This document shows, piece after piece, positions 25,123 through 34,676 of a stretch of 64,000 bases of DNA. Origin of the DNA: Dehalococcoidia bacterium (lineage in GTDB: Bacteria; Chloroflexota; Dehalococcoidia; SpSt-223); NCBI GenBank assembly GCA_026003895.1, contig BPIC01000005.1:62001-126000 (forward strand), in the 5' to 3' direction. Made by a program: the position numbers and the translations under genes. The notes below the pieces were generated by a model. That model had not been told where the DNA came from. It ran no database searches and was given only the letters and a program-made list of their open reading frames with translations. Each line of letters begins with the position of its first letter. Position 1 is the first letter of the stretch.

Positions 25123-27252
25123 TTAGCCGGTAGCCACCGAGCGAGGTAGGTCGAGCGCGGGACCCACTGCTGTCTCTTTCGTTGCTACCCGCGCCACCGA
25201 TTGGAGCTGCCGAAGGTGGTCGGCCGCACGCAAAAGGCTCTGGAGCGCCCCTCGCATGAGCGGCTCATACCGTTCGAGCTGATCGGGTGCGTCAAGCAGC
25301 AGCTCAAGCACGCCGATGGCTCCCGTCAGGTCGTTGTTGATGAGGTGGGCCATTTCCCGGGCGGCCAGATCGATCCCCGCCAGTCGCTCCGATTCGCGTT
25401 GCACGGAATCTGCACGTTTGCGGTCGAGCGCGCTGACAATGAGGACCGCCGCCAAACGTAAAAAGGCGACATCAAGACTCGTCCAGACCGTTTCGCGGTC
25501 CACGGTCGAGACGCTTAGGAAGCCGATCGCTTGGCCGCGGGCGATGAGCGGGACACTCAGCCTCGAGCGGATACCCCGTTCAGCGGCGTGCTGCCGCTCT
25601 CGCTCCGAGCCGATTTCGGCGAGGTGGTTAAATGCCACCGGCTCAAAGTCGCGCAGCCGTACTAACGTCCATGGGAGGTCGGCGAGACGAATGCACCGTT
25701 CGTCACTTGCCTGTCCGTCCGCGCGCCAGTCGTAGGCGATCTCTCCGCGCTCATCGTCAGCAAAGAGCACAACCGAGGCGGCGTCGACGTCCATAAACTC
25801 GGCGACGCTGCGGAGTGACTCGGCGATGCCTTGGTCGATCCGCTCGCCCGGTAAGTTGATGAACTGGGTCGAAAGCGCGGCGAGAAGTTGCTCGAACTCG
25901 AGCCGATATTGGAGCGTTTCTTTGGCTTGGTGATCGGCGGTGGTGTCGATCAGCACCACGCCGACGTGCACGATCCGGCCGTCGCGCTGGACCGGATACG
26001 CGCTGAGTGAGAAATGCCGTCGCTCGGTGCGGCCGGGTGGCTCGACGTCCAGCCCGCTGATTGCCTTTCCCGAACGGAATACCTGATCGACCTCGGCCTC
26101 GATGAGTGCGCCCAGCCCGCTGCCGAGCGGACCGCTGCGCTGCCCCGGCGGCCAGCCATCGGGAGCCAACATTTCCGCGGCAAGAACGTTCAAGTCGGCG
26201 ACCTGGCAGTCCGGGTTGCAGATGATGAGGCCAACTGGGGCGGTGCGCATGATCGTGTCGAGGTGGGTCAGGCTCTCATCACGGGCAGCGATCGCCTCGC
26301 GGAGCGCGGCAATCAGTCCGGCCGTTTCAAGCGCAAGTGCTGCCCGGCTGGCGAGGGATTCGGCGATCTGGAGATCGTTGGTGTCGAGCCGGTGACCGAG
26401 CGCGGCAAGTGAGAGGGCGCCGCGGGCCTCCCCGCGGAGGAGCAGTGGGACGATGATCGCTGAGGTTGGGTGCTCGGTGGATGCGTCGGCTTGGCTGTTT
26501 GCCCAAACAGGCACGACGATCTCCGGCACCTGATGGTAGAGCTCGGGCTTGCCAGTGCGAATGACTTCGGGCACCCCGAGCGCGAGGTTTGGGTCGAGAG
26601 GAACGTCCTGACGGTCGAGCTGCACGTCGTCGCGGATCGCCCGCGCGGCCACGACTCGACGGATGCGTCCATCCGGTTCACGAAGGTGAACTGCGCACCA
26701 CTCGGCGAGGTGCGTCGTCGCCAGCTTGGCGACTGCGCGGATCGTCTCCTCGTAGTCGACGGAGTTAGCGAGCAACTCACTCGCTTCCCGGAGGAGCGCC
26801 TGACGATTCTGTTCAGCGACTCGCTCCGAGACGTCACGCAGCGTGACGATCAGCAGCCCGTCTTCCTGAGCGAAGCGACCGATCGCCGCCACCACCGGGA
26901 TACTCCGGCCGTCGGCAAGCCGAGCGCTCGTGTTGGGCCGGTCGGAGCGGCTTAGGCCAGCAGGGTTTGTTCGAAATGCGCTGTGCTGGAGGCGGACGAG
27001 CCGTTCCCACTCCGGAAGCAGCGTGGTGATCGGCCCTCCTTCCAAACTATTCCGCGTGTACGCAAATTCGAGCAGCGCAGCGGCGTTGGCTGCCCGCACA
27101 CGGCCAACGCGGTCGACGACGACGACGGGTTGGCCGATTGCGTCGAGGATTGCTCGATAGGAAGGCTGCCGGGCCTCGTTCTCGGGAGAACGCATCCCGC
27201 TGGGACCGAGGCCAAGGGTGGCAGCAGCGCGCTGCCACCATTTCGCCGCCAT
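25123..27252 (-). CDS. PAS-GAF-PAS-GAF protein ending in a HisKA-like domain, no ATPase
   Basis: A 709-residue cytosolic sensor: PAS (about 30-145; AILDAIGQPVVVVDRVGRVR), GAF (about 160-320), PAS (about 330-440; LDTIMRTAPVGLIICNPD), GAF (about 455-610; LAALSTQFINLPGERIDQGI) and a DHp helix pair from 633. The latter contains HLINNDLTGAIGVLELLL with His636 in the phosphoacceptor position. The protein stops about 70 residues later with no HATPase domain, so it cannot phosphorylate itself. It may receive phosphate from another kinase or only dimerise. The gene lies 123 bases downstream of the universal stress gene on the same strand. Confidence 0.82.
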   Translation of the reverse strand: MAAKWWQRAAATLGLGPSGMRSPENEARQPSYRAILDAIGQPVVVVDRVGRVRAANAAALLEFAYTRNSLEGGPITTLLPEWERLVRLQHSAFRTNPAGLSRSDRPNTSARLADGRSIPVVAAIGRFAQEDGLLIVTLRDVSERVAEQNRQALLREASELLANSVDYEETIRAVAKLATTHLAEWCAVHLREPDGRIRRVVAARAIRDDVQLDRQDVPLDPNLALGVPEVIRTGKPELYHQVPEIVVPVWANSQADASTEHPTSAIIVPLLLRGEARGALSLAALGHRLDTNDLQIAESLASRAALALETAGLIAALREAIAARDESLTHLDTIMRTAPVGLIICNPDCQVADLNVLAAEMLAPDGWPPGQRSGPLGSGLGALIEAEVDQVFRSGKAISGLDVEPPGRTERRHFSLSAYPVQRDGRIVHVGVVLIDTTADHQAKETLQYRLEFEQLLAALSTQFINLPGERIDQGIAESLRSVAEFMDVDAASVVLFADDERGEIAYDWRADGQASDERCIRLADLPWTLVRLRDFEPVAFNHLAEIGSERERQHAAERGIRSRLSVPLIARGQAIGFLSVSTVDRETVWTSLDVAFLRLAAVLIVSALDRKRADSVQRESERLAGIDLAAREMAHLINNDLTGAIGVLELLLDAPDQLERYEPLMRGALQSLLRAADHLRQLQSVARVATKETAVGPALDLPRSVATG

Positions 27253-27375
27253 CTCAGGAGGCGGCTTGCGCTCGGCTCGGGGTTGCGTTATGGCGCCGGG
27301 CGTCCATCGCGTTCAGTCTAGCGAGGATGCCGAGAAGGAGCTATGAGGCGATTTCCCTAGTCGGCCTGCCCGGCG

Positions 27376-27852
27376 CTAGGACTTTCCGGCAGCCGAATGG
27401 TCCTGATCGTGGCCCCGAACGAGGAGGACCGGCGTTTCGGCTTCGCGAAGGACCCGGTCGGCGACGCTGCCGAACACCAAGCGGCGAAAGCCGGACCGGC
27501 CGTGCGTTGCCATCACGATGAGCTTCGCCCCACGATCATGGGCGGTTTCGAGGATTGCCGTCGCTGGTTCACCGAGCGGCGTGACGGTCTCGACCGTGAG
27601 TCCCTCGGCTTCGAAAGACTTTACAACGTTGGCGAGATACTCGGCGGCGCCCTGCGTCTCGGCCTCGATGATTTTTTCGTACCCGTAGGGAGCGCTCAAA
27701 CCGTAATCAACGTCGAGTGGTTGAACAACGGGTGGCACAACTCGCAGCACGATCAGCCGTGCGCCGAACTGCTTTGCCATCGCCACGGCGTGGGGAATCG
27801 CCAGCTCGGCCAGCTCCGACCCGTCCAAGGTCAGCAAGATCGGGTCGTACAT
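27376..27852 (-). CDS. Universal stress protein (UspA family)
   Basis: A 158-residue single Usp domain: ILLTLDGSELAELAIPHAVA at the start and the ATP-binding G-2X-G-9X-G-S motif THGRSGFRRLVFGSV near residues 122-137, so an ATP-binding type. ATG at 27852 follows GGAGG; an in-frame upstream start is less likely. It lies 67 bases after ppk on the same strand, so it may be expressed with polyphosphate metabolism under stress. Confidence 0.92.
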   Translation of the reverse strand: MYDPILLTLDGSELAELAIPHAVAMAKQFGARLIVLRVVPPVVQPLDVDYGLSAPYGYEKIIEAETQGAAEYLANVVKSFEAEGLTVETVTPLGEPATAILETAHDRGAKLIVMATHGRSGFRRLVFGSVADRVLREAETPVLLVRGHDQDHSAAGKS

Positions 27853-27919
27853 GGGTCCTCCAGTCAAGGTAATCGGGCCCATCTTACTCGGTGAAGTCGC
27901 AAGCGTGCGTCCCGCCCAA

Positions 27920-30019
27920 TCAGGTTTCGAGGTCGTCGCGAAGGCCGACGCTACCAGTGAGCGGTGTGACGGTGGCTTCTTCTAGGGCGGCCTGACGCAG
28001 GAGCTCCGCCTGAACATCGTACCCACCGTTGGGCGGGCGATACCGACCGTCCGGCTCCAAAACGTAGCTGCCGGCCTCGTCGCGCAAATACTGTTCGAGG
28101 ATGTCGTCGCGGATGGTGCGTCGCAGCTCGGCGTCTTCGATGGGGGCAAGGACTTCGACTCGATGATCGAGGTTGCGGGGCATCAGGTCGGCGCTGCCGA
28201 TGAGCACCTCTTCATCCCCGCCATTGCGGAAGTAGTAGATGCGGGAATGCTCGAGAAAGCGGCCGATCACACTTTGCACGCGAAGGTGCGCGGCGACCTC
28301 GGGGTGGTCACGGCGAAGCACGTTGATGCCGCGGACAATCAAATCGACGCGGACGCCGGCGCGCGCTGCTCGGACGAGCGCGTCGACGCAAGCCGGATCG
28401 ACGAGTTGATTCATCTTCATGATGATGTGCCCGTGACCGAGGCGGTGGTGGGCCTGAATCTCGCGCTCAATTCGATCGAGGATGCCTTGCCGGATGGTGT
28501 ACGGTGCGACAAGCAGCTTGCGGTAGCGCGTCTGCCGAGAATAGCCCGTCAGGAAGTTGAACAACTCGGACACGTCGGCCGCAATTTCACTCCGACAAGT
28601 GAGCAGGCCGAGGTCGGTGTACACCCGGGCGGTCGCTGGGTTGTAGTTGCCGGTGCCGACGTGAACGTAGCGACGCAGTCCCTCGCGGTCACGCCGGACG
28701 ATGAGCAGCAGCTTGCAATGGGTCTTGACACCGATGAGACCGTAGGTGACGTGGACGCCGGCGCGCTCGAGGGCTCGCGCCCACTCGATGTTGTTCTCTT
28801 CGTCGAATCTCGCCTTGAGCTCGACAAGCACGGCTACTTGCTTACCGCGGTCCGCGGCCCGCAGGAGCGCCTCCACCACCGGAGAGTGCGCCCCGACGCG
28901 ATAGAGCGTCTGTTTGACTGCAAGGACAGCCGGGTCGGTTGCCGCCTGCTGGAGCAAGTCGATAACCGGCTCGAAGGAGTCGAACGGATGATGAAGCAGC
29001 ACGTCGTGGTCGCGGATGACCGAAAAGATGTCGCTTTCGCGTAGGAGGGCCGGCACGCGCGGATTAAACGGGGGGTCTTTGAGGTCCGGCCGGTTGATCC
29101 GGGTCAGTTCCATAAGCGCGCCGAGCCCGAGTGGGCCGTCCACCACGTAGACATCGGCGGGGTCGACCGGCAGCTTCTCGATCACCAAGGTGCGCAGGTA
29201 GTCGGGCATCGCAGGGTTGATCTGGAGCGCAACAACGGATCCAAAGCGCCGCCGCTCGAGGCTGGCCTGGACGGATTCGAGCAGGTCGCCGGCCTCAATA
29301 TCTTGGATCTGGACGTCGGCGTCGCGGATGACCCGGAACGGATGCACCTCGCGAATGGTCATGCCGGGAAACAGCTTGTCGAGATTGGCCACCATCAGGT
29401 CGTCCAGCCAGAGAAAGGTCGTCTCCGGCTCGCCGGGCACGGGGATCAGCCGAGGCAAGACAGTGGGAATTTTCACGCGAGCGAAGCGGCGGTTGCCCTC
29501 GGGATCGTCGAGCACGACCGCAAGGCTGACCGACAGGTTGGAAATGAACGGGAACGGGTGACCGGGGTCGAAGCCCAGCGGCGTGCAGACCGGGAACACC
29601 TCCCGCTCGAAGTAGGCTTCCAGTGCTTCGCGGCCGGTCGAACTGAGCTGGTTGAGCGTCGTCAGCCGGACGTGCTCGGCTTCGAGAGCGGGGAGAAGAA
29701 TGTCGCGCAGGCAGGCGCGCTGAGTTTCCATCAAGGCCTGAATCGCGGGCCGGAGCAAGGCCAACTGCTCCTCCGGCGTGAGGCCGTCCGGGGTCCGCTC
29801 GGTCACTCCGGCCTCGACTTGCTCGTGGAGACCCGAGACGCGGACCATGATGAACTCGTCGAGGTTGGTGTCGGAAATGGCGACGAACTTGACACGCTCG
29901 AGGAGGGGATGGCGGTCACGAAGCGCTTCATTCAGGACACGCTCGTCGAATTGGAGCCAACTCAACTCGCGATTGAAGTACCGTCCGCTCTCAATTCGCG
30001 CGGGCGCCTCATCCAGCAT
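27920..30019 (-). CDS. ppk1: Polyphosphate kinase 1
   Basis: A 699-residue enzyme that polymerises the gamma phosphate of ATP into polyphosphate, reversibly. YFNRELSWLQFDERVLNEA opens the N domain. The phospholipase-D-like catalytic half carries FVG-type YVHVGTGNYNP, with the autophosphorylated His, and FLEHSRIYYFRNGG, with the second His; length and order are normal. ATG at 30019 follows GCGAGG; a start 17 codons upstream is also possible. It sits downstream of thiolase and a renalase-like gene on the same strand. Confidence 0.95.
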   Translation of the reverse strand: MLDEAPARIESGRYFNRELSWLQFDERVLNEALRDRHPLLERVKFVAISDTNLDEFIMVRVSGLHEQVEAGVTERTPDGLTPEEQLALLRPAIQALMETQRACLRDILLPALEAEHVRLTTLNQLSSTGREALEAYFEREVFPVCTPLGFDPGHPFPFISNLSVSLAVVLDDPEGNRRFARVKIPTVLPRLIPVPGEPETTFLWLDDLMVANLDKLFPGMTIREVHPFRVIRDADVQIQDIEAGDLLESVQASLERRRFGSVVALQINPAMPDYLRTLVIEKLPVDPADVYVVDGPLGLGALMELTRINRPDLKDPPFNPRVPALLRESDIFSVIRDHDVLLHHPFDSFEPVIDLLQQAATDPAVLAVKQTLYRVGAHSPVVEALLRAADRGKQVAVLVELKARFDEENNIEWARALERAGVHVTYGLIGVKTHCKLLLIVRRDREGLRRYVHVGTGNYNPATARVYTDLGLLTCRSEIAADVSELFNFLTGYSRQTRYRKLLVAPYTIRQGILDRIEREIQAHHRLGHGHIIMKMNQLVDPACVDALVRAARAGVRVDLIVRGINVLRRDHPEVAAHLRVQSVIGRFLEHSRIYYFRNGGDEEVLIGSADLMPRNLDHRVEVLAPIEDAELRRTIRDDILEQYLRDEAGSYVLEPDGRYRPPNGGYDVQAELLRQAALEEATVTPLTGSVGLRDDLET

Positions 30020-30085
30020 GGTTACCTCGCCGGGGTGGCTCTTGCTAAGAGTAGGTGCGAGTGTCTGCAACAGGCAAGGCCTGTC

Positions 30086-31048
30086 TCACGCTCCTGAGGA
30101 CGGCAGAAGCGATGCCAACCGCTCTCCGGCGGCGATGCCAGAGAGCACTGCTCCTTCCACGCGCGGCCCGGCAAAGGCGTCGCCTGCAAAAATGAGGGAC
30201 CCGACAGCGACGAACCGTTCAGGCAGGACCGTCTCAGGGAGAGCGAAGGCCCAGCGGTCGAGCACGGACGCACCGGAGCGGCCGCGAAAATAGGGTCGGG
30301 CCTCGTCGATGAGCTTGCCCAGCACGGCGTCGTCGGCCAGCGGCCAGAGCGCATCGCTCCAGTCGGGCGAGGCGTGAATCGTGAGAAGAGGCGACGTTGC
30401 GAGGCCCTTGCGCTGATTGTCGGCAACGAAGGCGAGCCGGGCGCTCGGCCGCTGCACCGCGCCCGGATGGGGGAGGACGCTGGCCTCGACGGCGACGATG
30501 GCCGAGAGGGTCCGTCGGTAGCGGATGGCGGCCAACCTTCGCCAAATCGCTGGCGGAATCGCCGTCGCGACGAGGGGTAGCGCTTCTGGAAGCGGTGGCG
30601 TCAACAGCACCCCGGTCGCTGCGGTGACGTGGCCGTCGACGAGGTGAATTCGCCAGCGGTCCCCGTCGGGCGCAATCTCCGACACTCGCTGAGCCAGCTG
30701 GACGTCGAGGGACGACGCGAGGCGCTCTGCGAGCGCGCCCATGCCCTGTCGCGCCGCATAGCGCGGATACCCGTCGAACGGGGCGGAACGCCCATCGGAG
30801 AACCCGTTGGACCAACAGAAGACGAGGTCCTTGCGAAGCCACTCATCGACGAGGGCCTGAAAGCGCGGGTCCCGGACGGTGAAGAACTGAGCGCCGGAGT
30901 CGGCCCCGTCGTTGCCGATGCGGCGGGTGGCAAGTCGACCGCCCGGCTGCGAGGCCGCTTCAAAGATAACCGTTGGCACCCCGGCACGTGAGAGAACATC
31001 GCCGGCGACCAAGCCGGCGATTCCCGCGCCGACGATGGCAACGGTCAT
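30086..31048 (-). CDS. FAD-dependent amine-oxidase-fold protein (renalase-like)
   Basis: A 320-residue flavoprotein. The FAD fold at the N-terminus (VAIVGAGIAGLVAGDVLSRA) leads to FEAASQPGGRLATRR. GADSGAQFFTVRDPRF and the C-terminal FAGDAFAGPRVEGAVLSG are those of renalase-type oxidoreductases, which oxidise dihydropyridine isomers of NAD(P)H in known cases. The start is 9 bases after the thiolase stop, so it is co-transcribed with it. The substrate here is uncertain. Confidence 0.82.
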   Translation of the reverse strand: MTVAIVGAGIAGLVAGDVLSRAGVPTVIFEAASQPGGRLATRRIGNDGADSGAQFFTVRDPRFQALVDEWLRKDLVFCWSNGFSDGRSAPFDGYPRYAARQGMGALAERLASSLDVQLAQRVSEIAPDGDRWRIHLVDGHVTAATGVLLTPPLPEALPLVATAIPPAIWRRLAAIRYRRTLSAIVAVEASVLPHPGAVQRPSARLAFVADNQRKGLATSPLLTIHASPDWSDALWPLADDAVLGKLIDEARPYFRGRSGASVLDRWAFALPETVLPERFVAVGSLIFAGDAFAGPRVEGAVLSGIAAGERLASLLPSSGA

Positions 31049-31057
31049 CGCTGCGGA

Positions 31058-32239
31058 CTAGCGGCCAAGCACCATGACGCAGGAGATGACGCCCGGACCG
31101 CCCAGCGTATGAGCAAGTCCGATGTGGGCATCCTTGACTTGCCGCTTTCCCTGTCGGCCGCGAATCTGATTCGTGATTTCCCCGATCATCCGCACGCCGG
31201 TTGCGCCGACGGGGTGGCCGGTCGCCTTCAATCCACCGGAGACGTTCACGGGCAGCCCGCCTTCGAGTGTCGTCACGCCTTCGATGATCAGTTTGCCGCC
31301 TTCACCGCGATCGCAGAACCCGAGGTCCTCGTAGTTGATAAGCTCGGTGATGGTGAAGCAGTCGTGACATTCTGCGACGTCGATCTGCTCCCGCGGATTG
31401 GTAATGCCGGCCTGCCGATAGGCTTGGGCGGCGGCGGCGCGGGTTGCCGGGAATCCGAGGAAATCAAAATCGGGCCGATATTGGACCGAGAAGTAGCCGC
31501 CCCATGAGGCAACGCCCGCGCCCTTGATAAGAACGTAGTCCTTCTTCAACCGCTGAGCGATCTCCTTGGTCGTGAGAATCACGGCCGCCGCGCCGTCGGT
31601 CGTTGGACAGCAGTCGAAGAGCCCGAGGGGGTCGGCGACGAGCGGCGCTTTCAGAACTTGGTCTTCGGTAACAGGCTTGCGGAAGTGGGCCCCCTCATTG
31701 AGCGAACCGTTGTAGTGATTCTTGACCGCGACTTTGGCGAGGGTGCTCTTGTCGTAGCCGTATTCCTCGAAGTAGCGGTTGGCGAGGACGGCGAACATGC
31801 CGGGCGCGGTGCGGCCCTTGGTCAACATCGGATGGGTTTCCGTGATGTGCCGGGCGACGAGCGAGCCGCGTGGGCTCACCTCCCGCATCTTCTCGACGCC
31901 AAGCGCGAGGACCATGTTGTACTCGCCGGCGGCCACGGCCATCGCGGCGGCGCGGACGGCCTCCATGCCGGTGGCGCACAGATTGGCGACTCGCGTCACA
32001 GGAATGTTGGGCAGGTTGAGCGGGTCGGTAAGCGAGCTGCCGTCGTCGCCGAGCAAGGCATTCAGCTGAGGAAAGGCGGTCCCGAGCCATGCGGCTTCGA
32101 TCTCGCCGGGGTCGATGCCGGCGTCGGCGTACGCGGCGTAGGCCGCATCGATGAGCAGGTCGGTATAACTCTGTTCGAACAGCTCCCCAAATTTAGTGAC
32201 CCCAACTCCAATGATGGCCACGTTGTCGGAAATCGGCAC
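31058..32239 (-). CDS. Thiolase-family acyltransferase (SCP-x type)
   Basis: A 393-residue thiolase. NLCATGMEAVRAA places nucleophile Cys88; GLKATGHPVGATGVRM carries the catalytic His; AHTLGGPGVISCVMVLG closes the active site. ECHDCFTITELINYEDLGFC is characteristic of the SCP-x-like subgroup, which is often paired with an OB-fold DUF35 protein; none adjoins it here. It would cleave or form beta-ketoacyl-CoA. GTG at 32239 was chosen because AGGAGG stands 8 bases before it; the open frame upstream is Cys/Arg-rich and implausible. A TATACT -10-like box lies at 32280-32285. Confidence 0.88.
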   Translation of the reverse strand: MPISDNVAIIGVGVTKFGELFEQSYTDLLIDAAYAAYADAGIDPGEIEAAWLGTAFPQLNALLGDDGSSLTDPLNLPNIPVTRVANLCATGMEAVRAAAMAVAAGEYNMVLALGVEKMREVSPRGSLVARHITETHPMLTKGRTAPGMFAVLANRYFEEYGYDKSTLAKVAVKNHYNGSLNEGAHFRKPVTEDQVLKAPLVADPLGLFDCCPTTDGAAAVILTTKEIAQRLKKDYVLIKGAGVASWGGYFSVQYRPDFDFLGFPATRAAAAQAYRQAGITNPREQIDVAECHDCFTITELINYEDLGFCDRGEGGKLIIEGVTTLEGGLPVNVSGGLKATGHPVGATGVRMIGEITNQIRGRQGKRQVKDAHIGLAHTLGGPGVISCVMVLGR

Positions 32240-32255
32240 CGCACGTTCCTCCTGC

Positions 32256-32270
32256 CTGCCCTCCGGGCAG
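32256..32270 (-). promoter_or_regulatory. Hairpin directly upstream of the thiolase ribosome site
   Basis: CTGCCC and GGGCAG around a 3-base loop form a 6-pair stem that ends 2 bases before the AGGAGG site of the thiolase gene. It lies inside the leader predicted from the TATACT box at 32280-32285. It could modulate ribosome access; no ligand is known. Confidence 0.35.
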
Positions 32271-32445
32271 CGTGGAAAGAGTATACAAAGGCGCGGCAGG
32301 CAACCGCACGTCAATGGGCTGACGGCTGCACCGCACGCGCGGTTCGCGCAGCGAGCCCAAGCGGCCTCCAGGAATGGTGGCGGCGCTTGCTTCCGTGCAA
32401 CGCGATGGCGTCTCCCGACGTGCACGGCGCGGTCGAGCCGTGCGC

Positions 32446-34494
32446 CTACCCTGCTGAGGGGAGCGTTCGGCGGACGGTCGGGCCAGCAAGCGGCAGGGCA
32501 ACCCACGGCATAATGCGGTTCCGACCGCCGGACTTGGCCCGATACAGCGCGGCGTCGGCCGCGTCGAGCAGCGCTTGCGCTGTTTGGCCGTCCTCCGGGT
32601 AGATGGCGATCCCGGCCGAAACCGTCAAGGGCGGGTAGCTCTCGCCGCCGTGGACGATCGGCGTCGCTTCGGCTTCCTCGCGTAGCCGATCGGCGATCCG
32701 CGCTGCCTGCTCGAGCGGCGTGTTCGGGAGAAGGAGGGTGAACTCTTCACCGCCGTAGCGGCAGGCAACGTCGGTCGCGCGCAATCGCGCGGAGAGCAAG
32801 CGGCCAAACGATCGGAGCGCACTATCACCAGCAGCGTGGCCATAGCGATCGTTGAACGATTTGAACTGATCGAGATCGAGCATGACGACCGCGAGCGGGT
32901 GGTGCGATCGGTTTGCGCGTTCGAGTTCGCGTACGATCGCGGCGTCCAGATAGCGTCGGTTGAACAACCCGGTGAGCGCGTCGCGGAGCGAATCGTCGCG
33001 CAGTCGGTCGCGGAGTCGCAGATTCGCCAGCGCCAGACCGATGAGGTCGGCGGCGGTGGTTGTCAATTGGCGCAGCGCCTCGGGATGGCGTGCGCCGGGC
33101 ATCGCCTCGATGGCGAAGACGCCGATGCGTTCTTCTTGGTCGACGAGGGGGACGGCGATTTGGTTCGGCGTCGGGAGCCAAGGCGTGCCGGCATACCCGT
33201 CGGCCAAGGATTCGCCGACACGCGGAGCGCCGCCCCACGATGCAGCGACCCGGAACCGATCGCGCTCGCGGAGCGCAAGGAGCCCTGCCTCGTTGGGAAA
33301 GAGCTGTGGACCGAAGGTCGCGACGGTGTCCACGAGCGCATCGCGGTCGGCGGCCGACAACAGTTGCTCGGCAAGGCCAGCGAGCAAGACAATCTCTTGG
33401 TTCCTCCGCTCGAGCTCCAGCACCCGCTCGGAAAGCTCTTGGTTAGCGCGCTGCAGCGCCCCCTCGGCCCGCCACCGATCGGTGACGTTTCGGAGAATAA
33501 CCATTGCGCCCGGAGCCGCGCCCTTGTTGAAGGTAAGCTGGGTCACGCGCAGTTCGAAGGCTTGACCGCGTGCCTCGTCGACCATGGTTTCAGGAGCTTC
33601 GGTGGGTTTGTCGAGTCGGCGGACGATTGCCGACCAGAACGGCAGTCGGCGGGCTGCGGACGCGCCGAGAAGTTCGCTCAGCGGTTGCCGCACCAGCCGG
33701 ATCGCCGCGGGGTTGGCATCCACAACACGTCCCTGTGCGTCGATGACGAAAACAGCCTCGGTCATCCGATCGAGTATCGCTTCACGCGCGACCGGCGTCA
33801 CATCGAACAGTCGAAAGCGGAACAATCCGTAGGCAAATATCAAGCACGCGATGGCAAACGTGACTGGCGTCGTGTCCATCCGCAGCGGCCGAACGCCAAA
33901 CACGAAGGTCATGTTGCCGATCAGCGGCACCAGCGCTCCGAACAGCAAGGTGACAGCTTGCATGCGGTAGACGGTCGGCGATCGAAAGGCGACCACGCCA
34001 ATCATCGCGATACCAGCGACGACAAAGGTGTAGATCGCCACTGCTGAGATCCAGAACAGCGGCCCTCGGACGATTATCGACTCAATGAATGTGCCGTCGT
34101 CGTACAGGCTGTAGGAAACCCAGACCAACTTGCTCGCGGGATAGGCGACGACCGCCACGAAGGTCAGAGCTGGGATGAGGGCAACGAGCGCGACTCTCCA
34201 CCACCGGAGCCAATAGCCGTGCCCCGAATAGAGCGTCGCAAAGATAAACCAAAAGACCGGCAACGACTGGGATCCGGCATACTGGACCTTGCCCCAGAAG
34301 ACGCGGCCTTCGATGGTGGCACTGTTGTGTTCCAGCGCATTGCCAGCGCACCAAATCGCCGCGGCGCCACAGAGCAAGATAAAGGGCAACGACGTTCCGG
34401 AGCGTCGTCGCGTCAGGATGAAGGCGATAAGCGCGACGAGCATGAGGGCGCTGACGATCGCCGGAATCGTCTGAGGCACGAACGTCAGCCCCAC
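32446..34494 (-). CDS. Membrane 7TM/PAS/GAF diguanylate cyclase
   Basis: A 682-residue protein: seven hydrophobic helices in residues 8-225 (16TM/HisKA_7TM-like sensor), PAS (about 240-345; ILDRMTEAVFVIDAQGRVVD), a coiled segment, GAF (about 365-500) and a GGDEF domain (about 510-670). The active site RYGGEEF is intact, and RATD exactly five residues before it forms the product-inhibition I-site, so it should make cyclic di-GMP and be feedback-controlled. NDRYGHAAGDSALRSFG is the substrate-binding region. Its leader contains a strong hairpin next to the predicted promoter. The sensed signal is unknown. Confidence 0.9.
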   Translation of the reverse strand: MGLTFVPQTIPAIVSALMLVALIAFILTRRRSGTSLPFILLCGAAAIWCAGNALEHNSATIEGRVFWGKVQYAGSQSLPVFWFIFATLYSGHGYWLRWWRVALVALIPALTFVAVVAYPASKLVWVSYSLYDDGTFIESIIVRGPLFWISAVAIYTFVVAGIAMIGVVAFRSPTVYRMQAVTLLFGALVPLIGNMTFVFGVRPLRMDTTPVTFAIACLIFAYGLFRFRLFDVTPVAREAILDRMTEAVFVIDAQGRVVDANPAAIRLVRQPLSELLGASAARRLPFWSAIVRRLDKPTEAPETMVDEARGQAFELRVTQLTFNKGAAPGAMVILRNVTDRWRAEGALQRANQELSERVLELERRNQEIVLLAGLAEQLLSAADRDALVDTVATFGPQLFPNEAGLLALRERDRFRVAASWGGAPRVGESLADGYAGTPWLPTPNQIAVPLVDQEERIGVFAIEAMPGARHPEALRQLTTTAADLIGLALANLRLRDRLRDDSLRDALTGLFNRRYLDAAIVRELERANRSHHPLAVVMLDLDQFKSFNDRYGHAAGDSALRSFGRLLSARLRATDVACRYGGEEFTLLLPNTPLEQAARIADRLREEAEATPIVHGGESYPPLTVSAGIAIYPEDGQTAQALLDAADAALYRAKSGGRNRIMPWVALPLAGPTVRRTLPSAG

Positions 34495-34556
34495 GGTACC
34501 TGCCGCCTTGATTCGCGAGTCAACGGCTCGCCCGCCTTAGCGGTCATGTGCGCTCG

Positions 34557-34590
34557 CACGCGGCACGCCATACCGGACGGCGTGCCCGTG
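34557..34590 (-). promoter_or_regulatory. 12-pair hairpin at the 5' end of the GGDEF transcript
   Basis: Plus-strand CACG-c-GGCACGCC pairs with GGCGTGCC-CGTG across a 9-base loop, giving 12 pairs with a single bulged base. Judged from the promoter at 34599-34626, transcription would start about two bases before it, so the stem sits at the 5' end of the leader. It does not match a known c-di-GMP aptamer that I can recognise. Confidence 0.5.
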
Positions 34591-34598
34591 ATATCCCC

Positions 34599-34626
34599 AG
34601 TCTAGCAGCGGCTGCTTGGTGGCCAA
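34599..34626 (-). promoter_or_regulatory. Candidate promoter of the GGDEF gene
   Basis: On the minus strand, TTGGCC (34621-34626) and TAGACT (34599-34604) are separated by 16 bases, about 105 bases upstream of the ATG. The match to -35/-10 consensus is fair. Confidence 0.4.
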
Positions 34627-34676
34627 GAGAGCCGTTAGTCCTAACTTCGGCCGGGCGTGGTAGGGCAAACAGGGGA

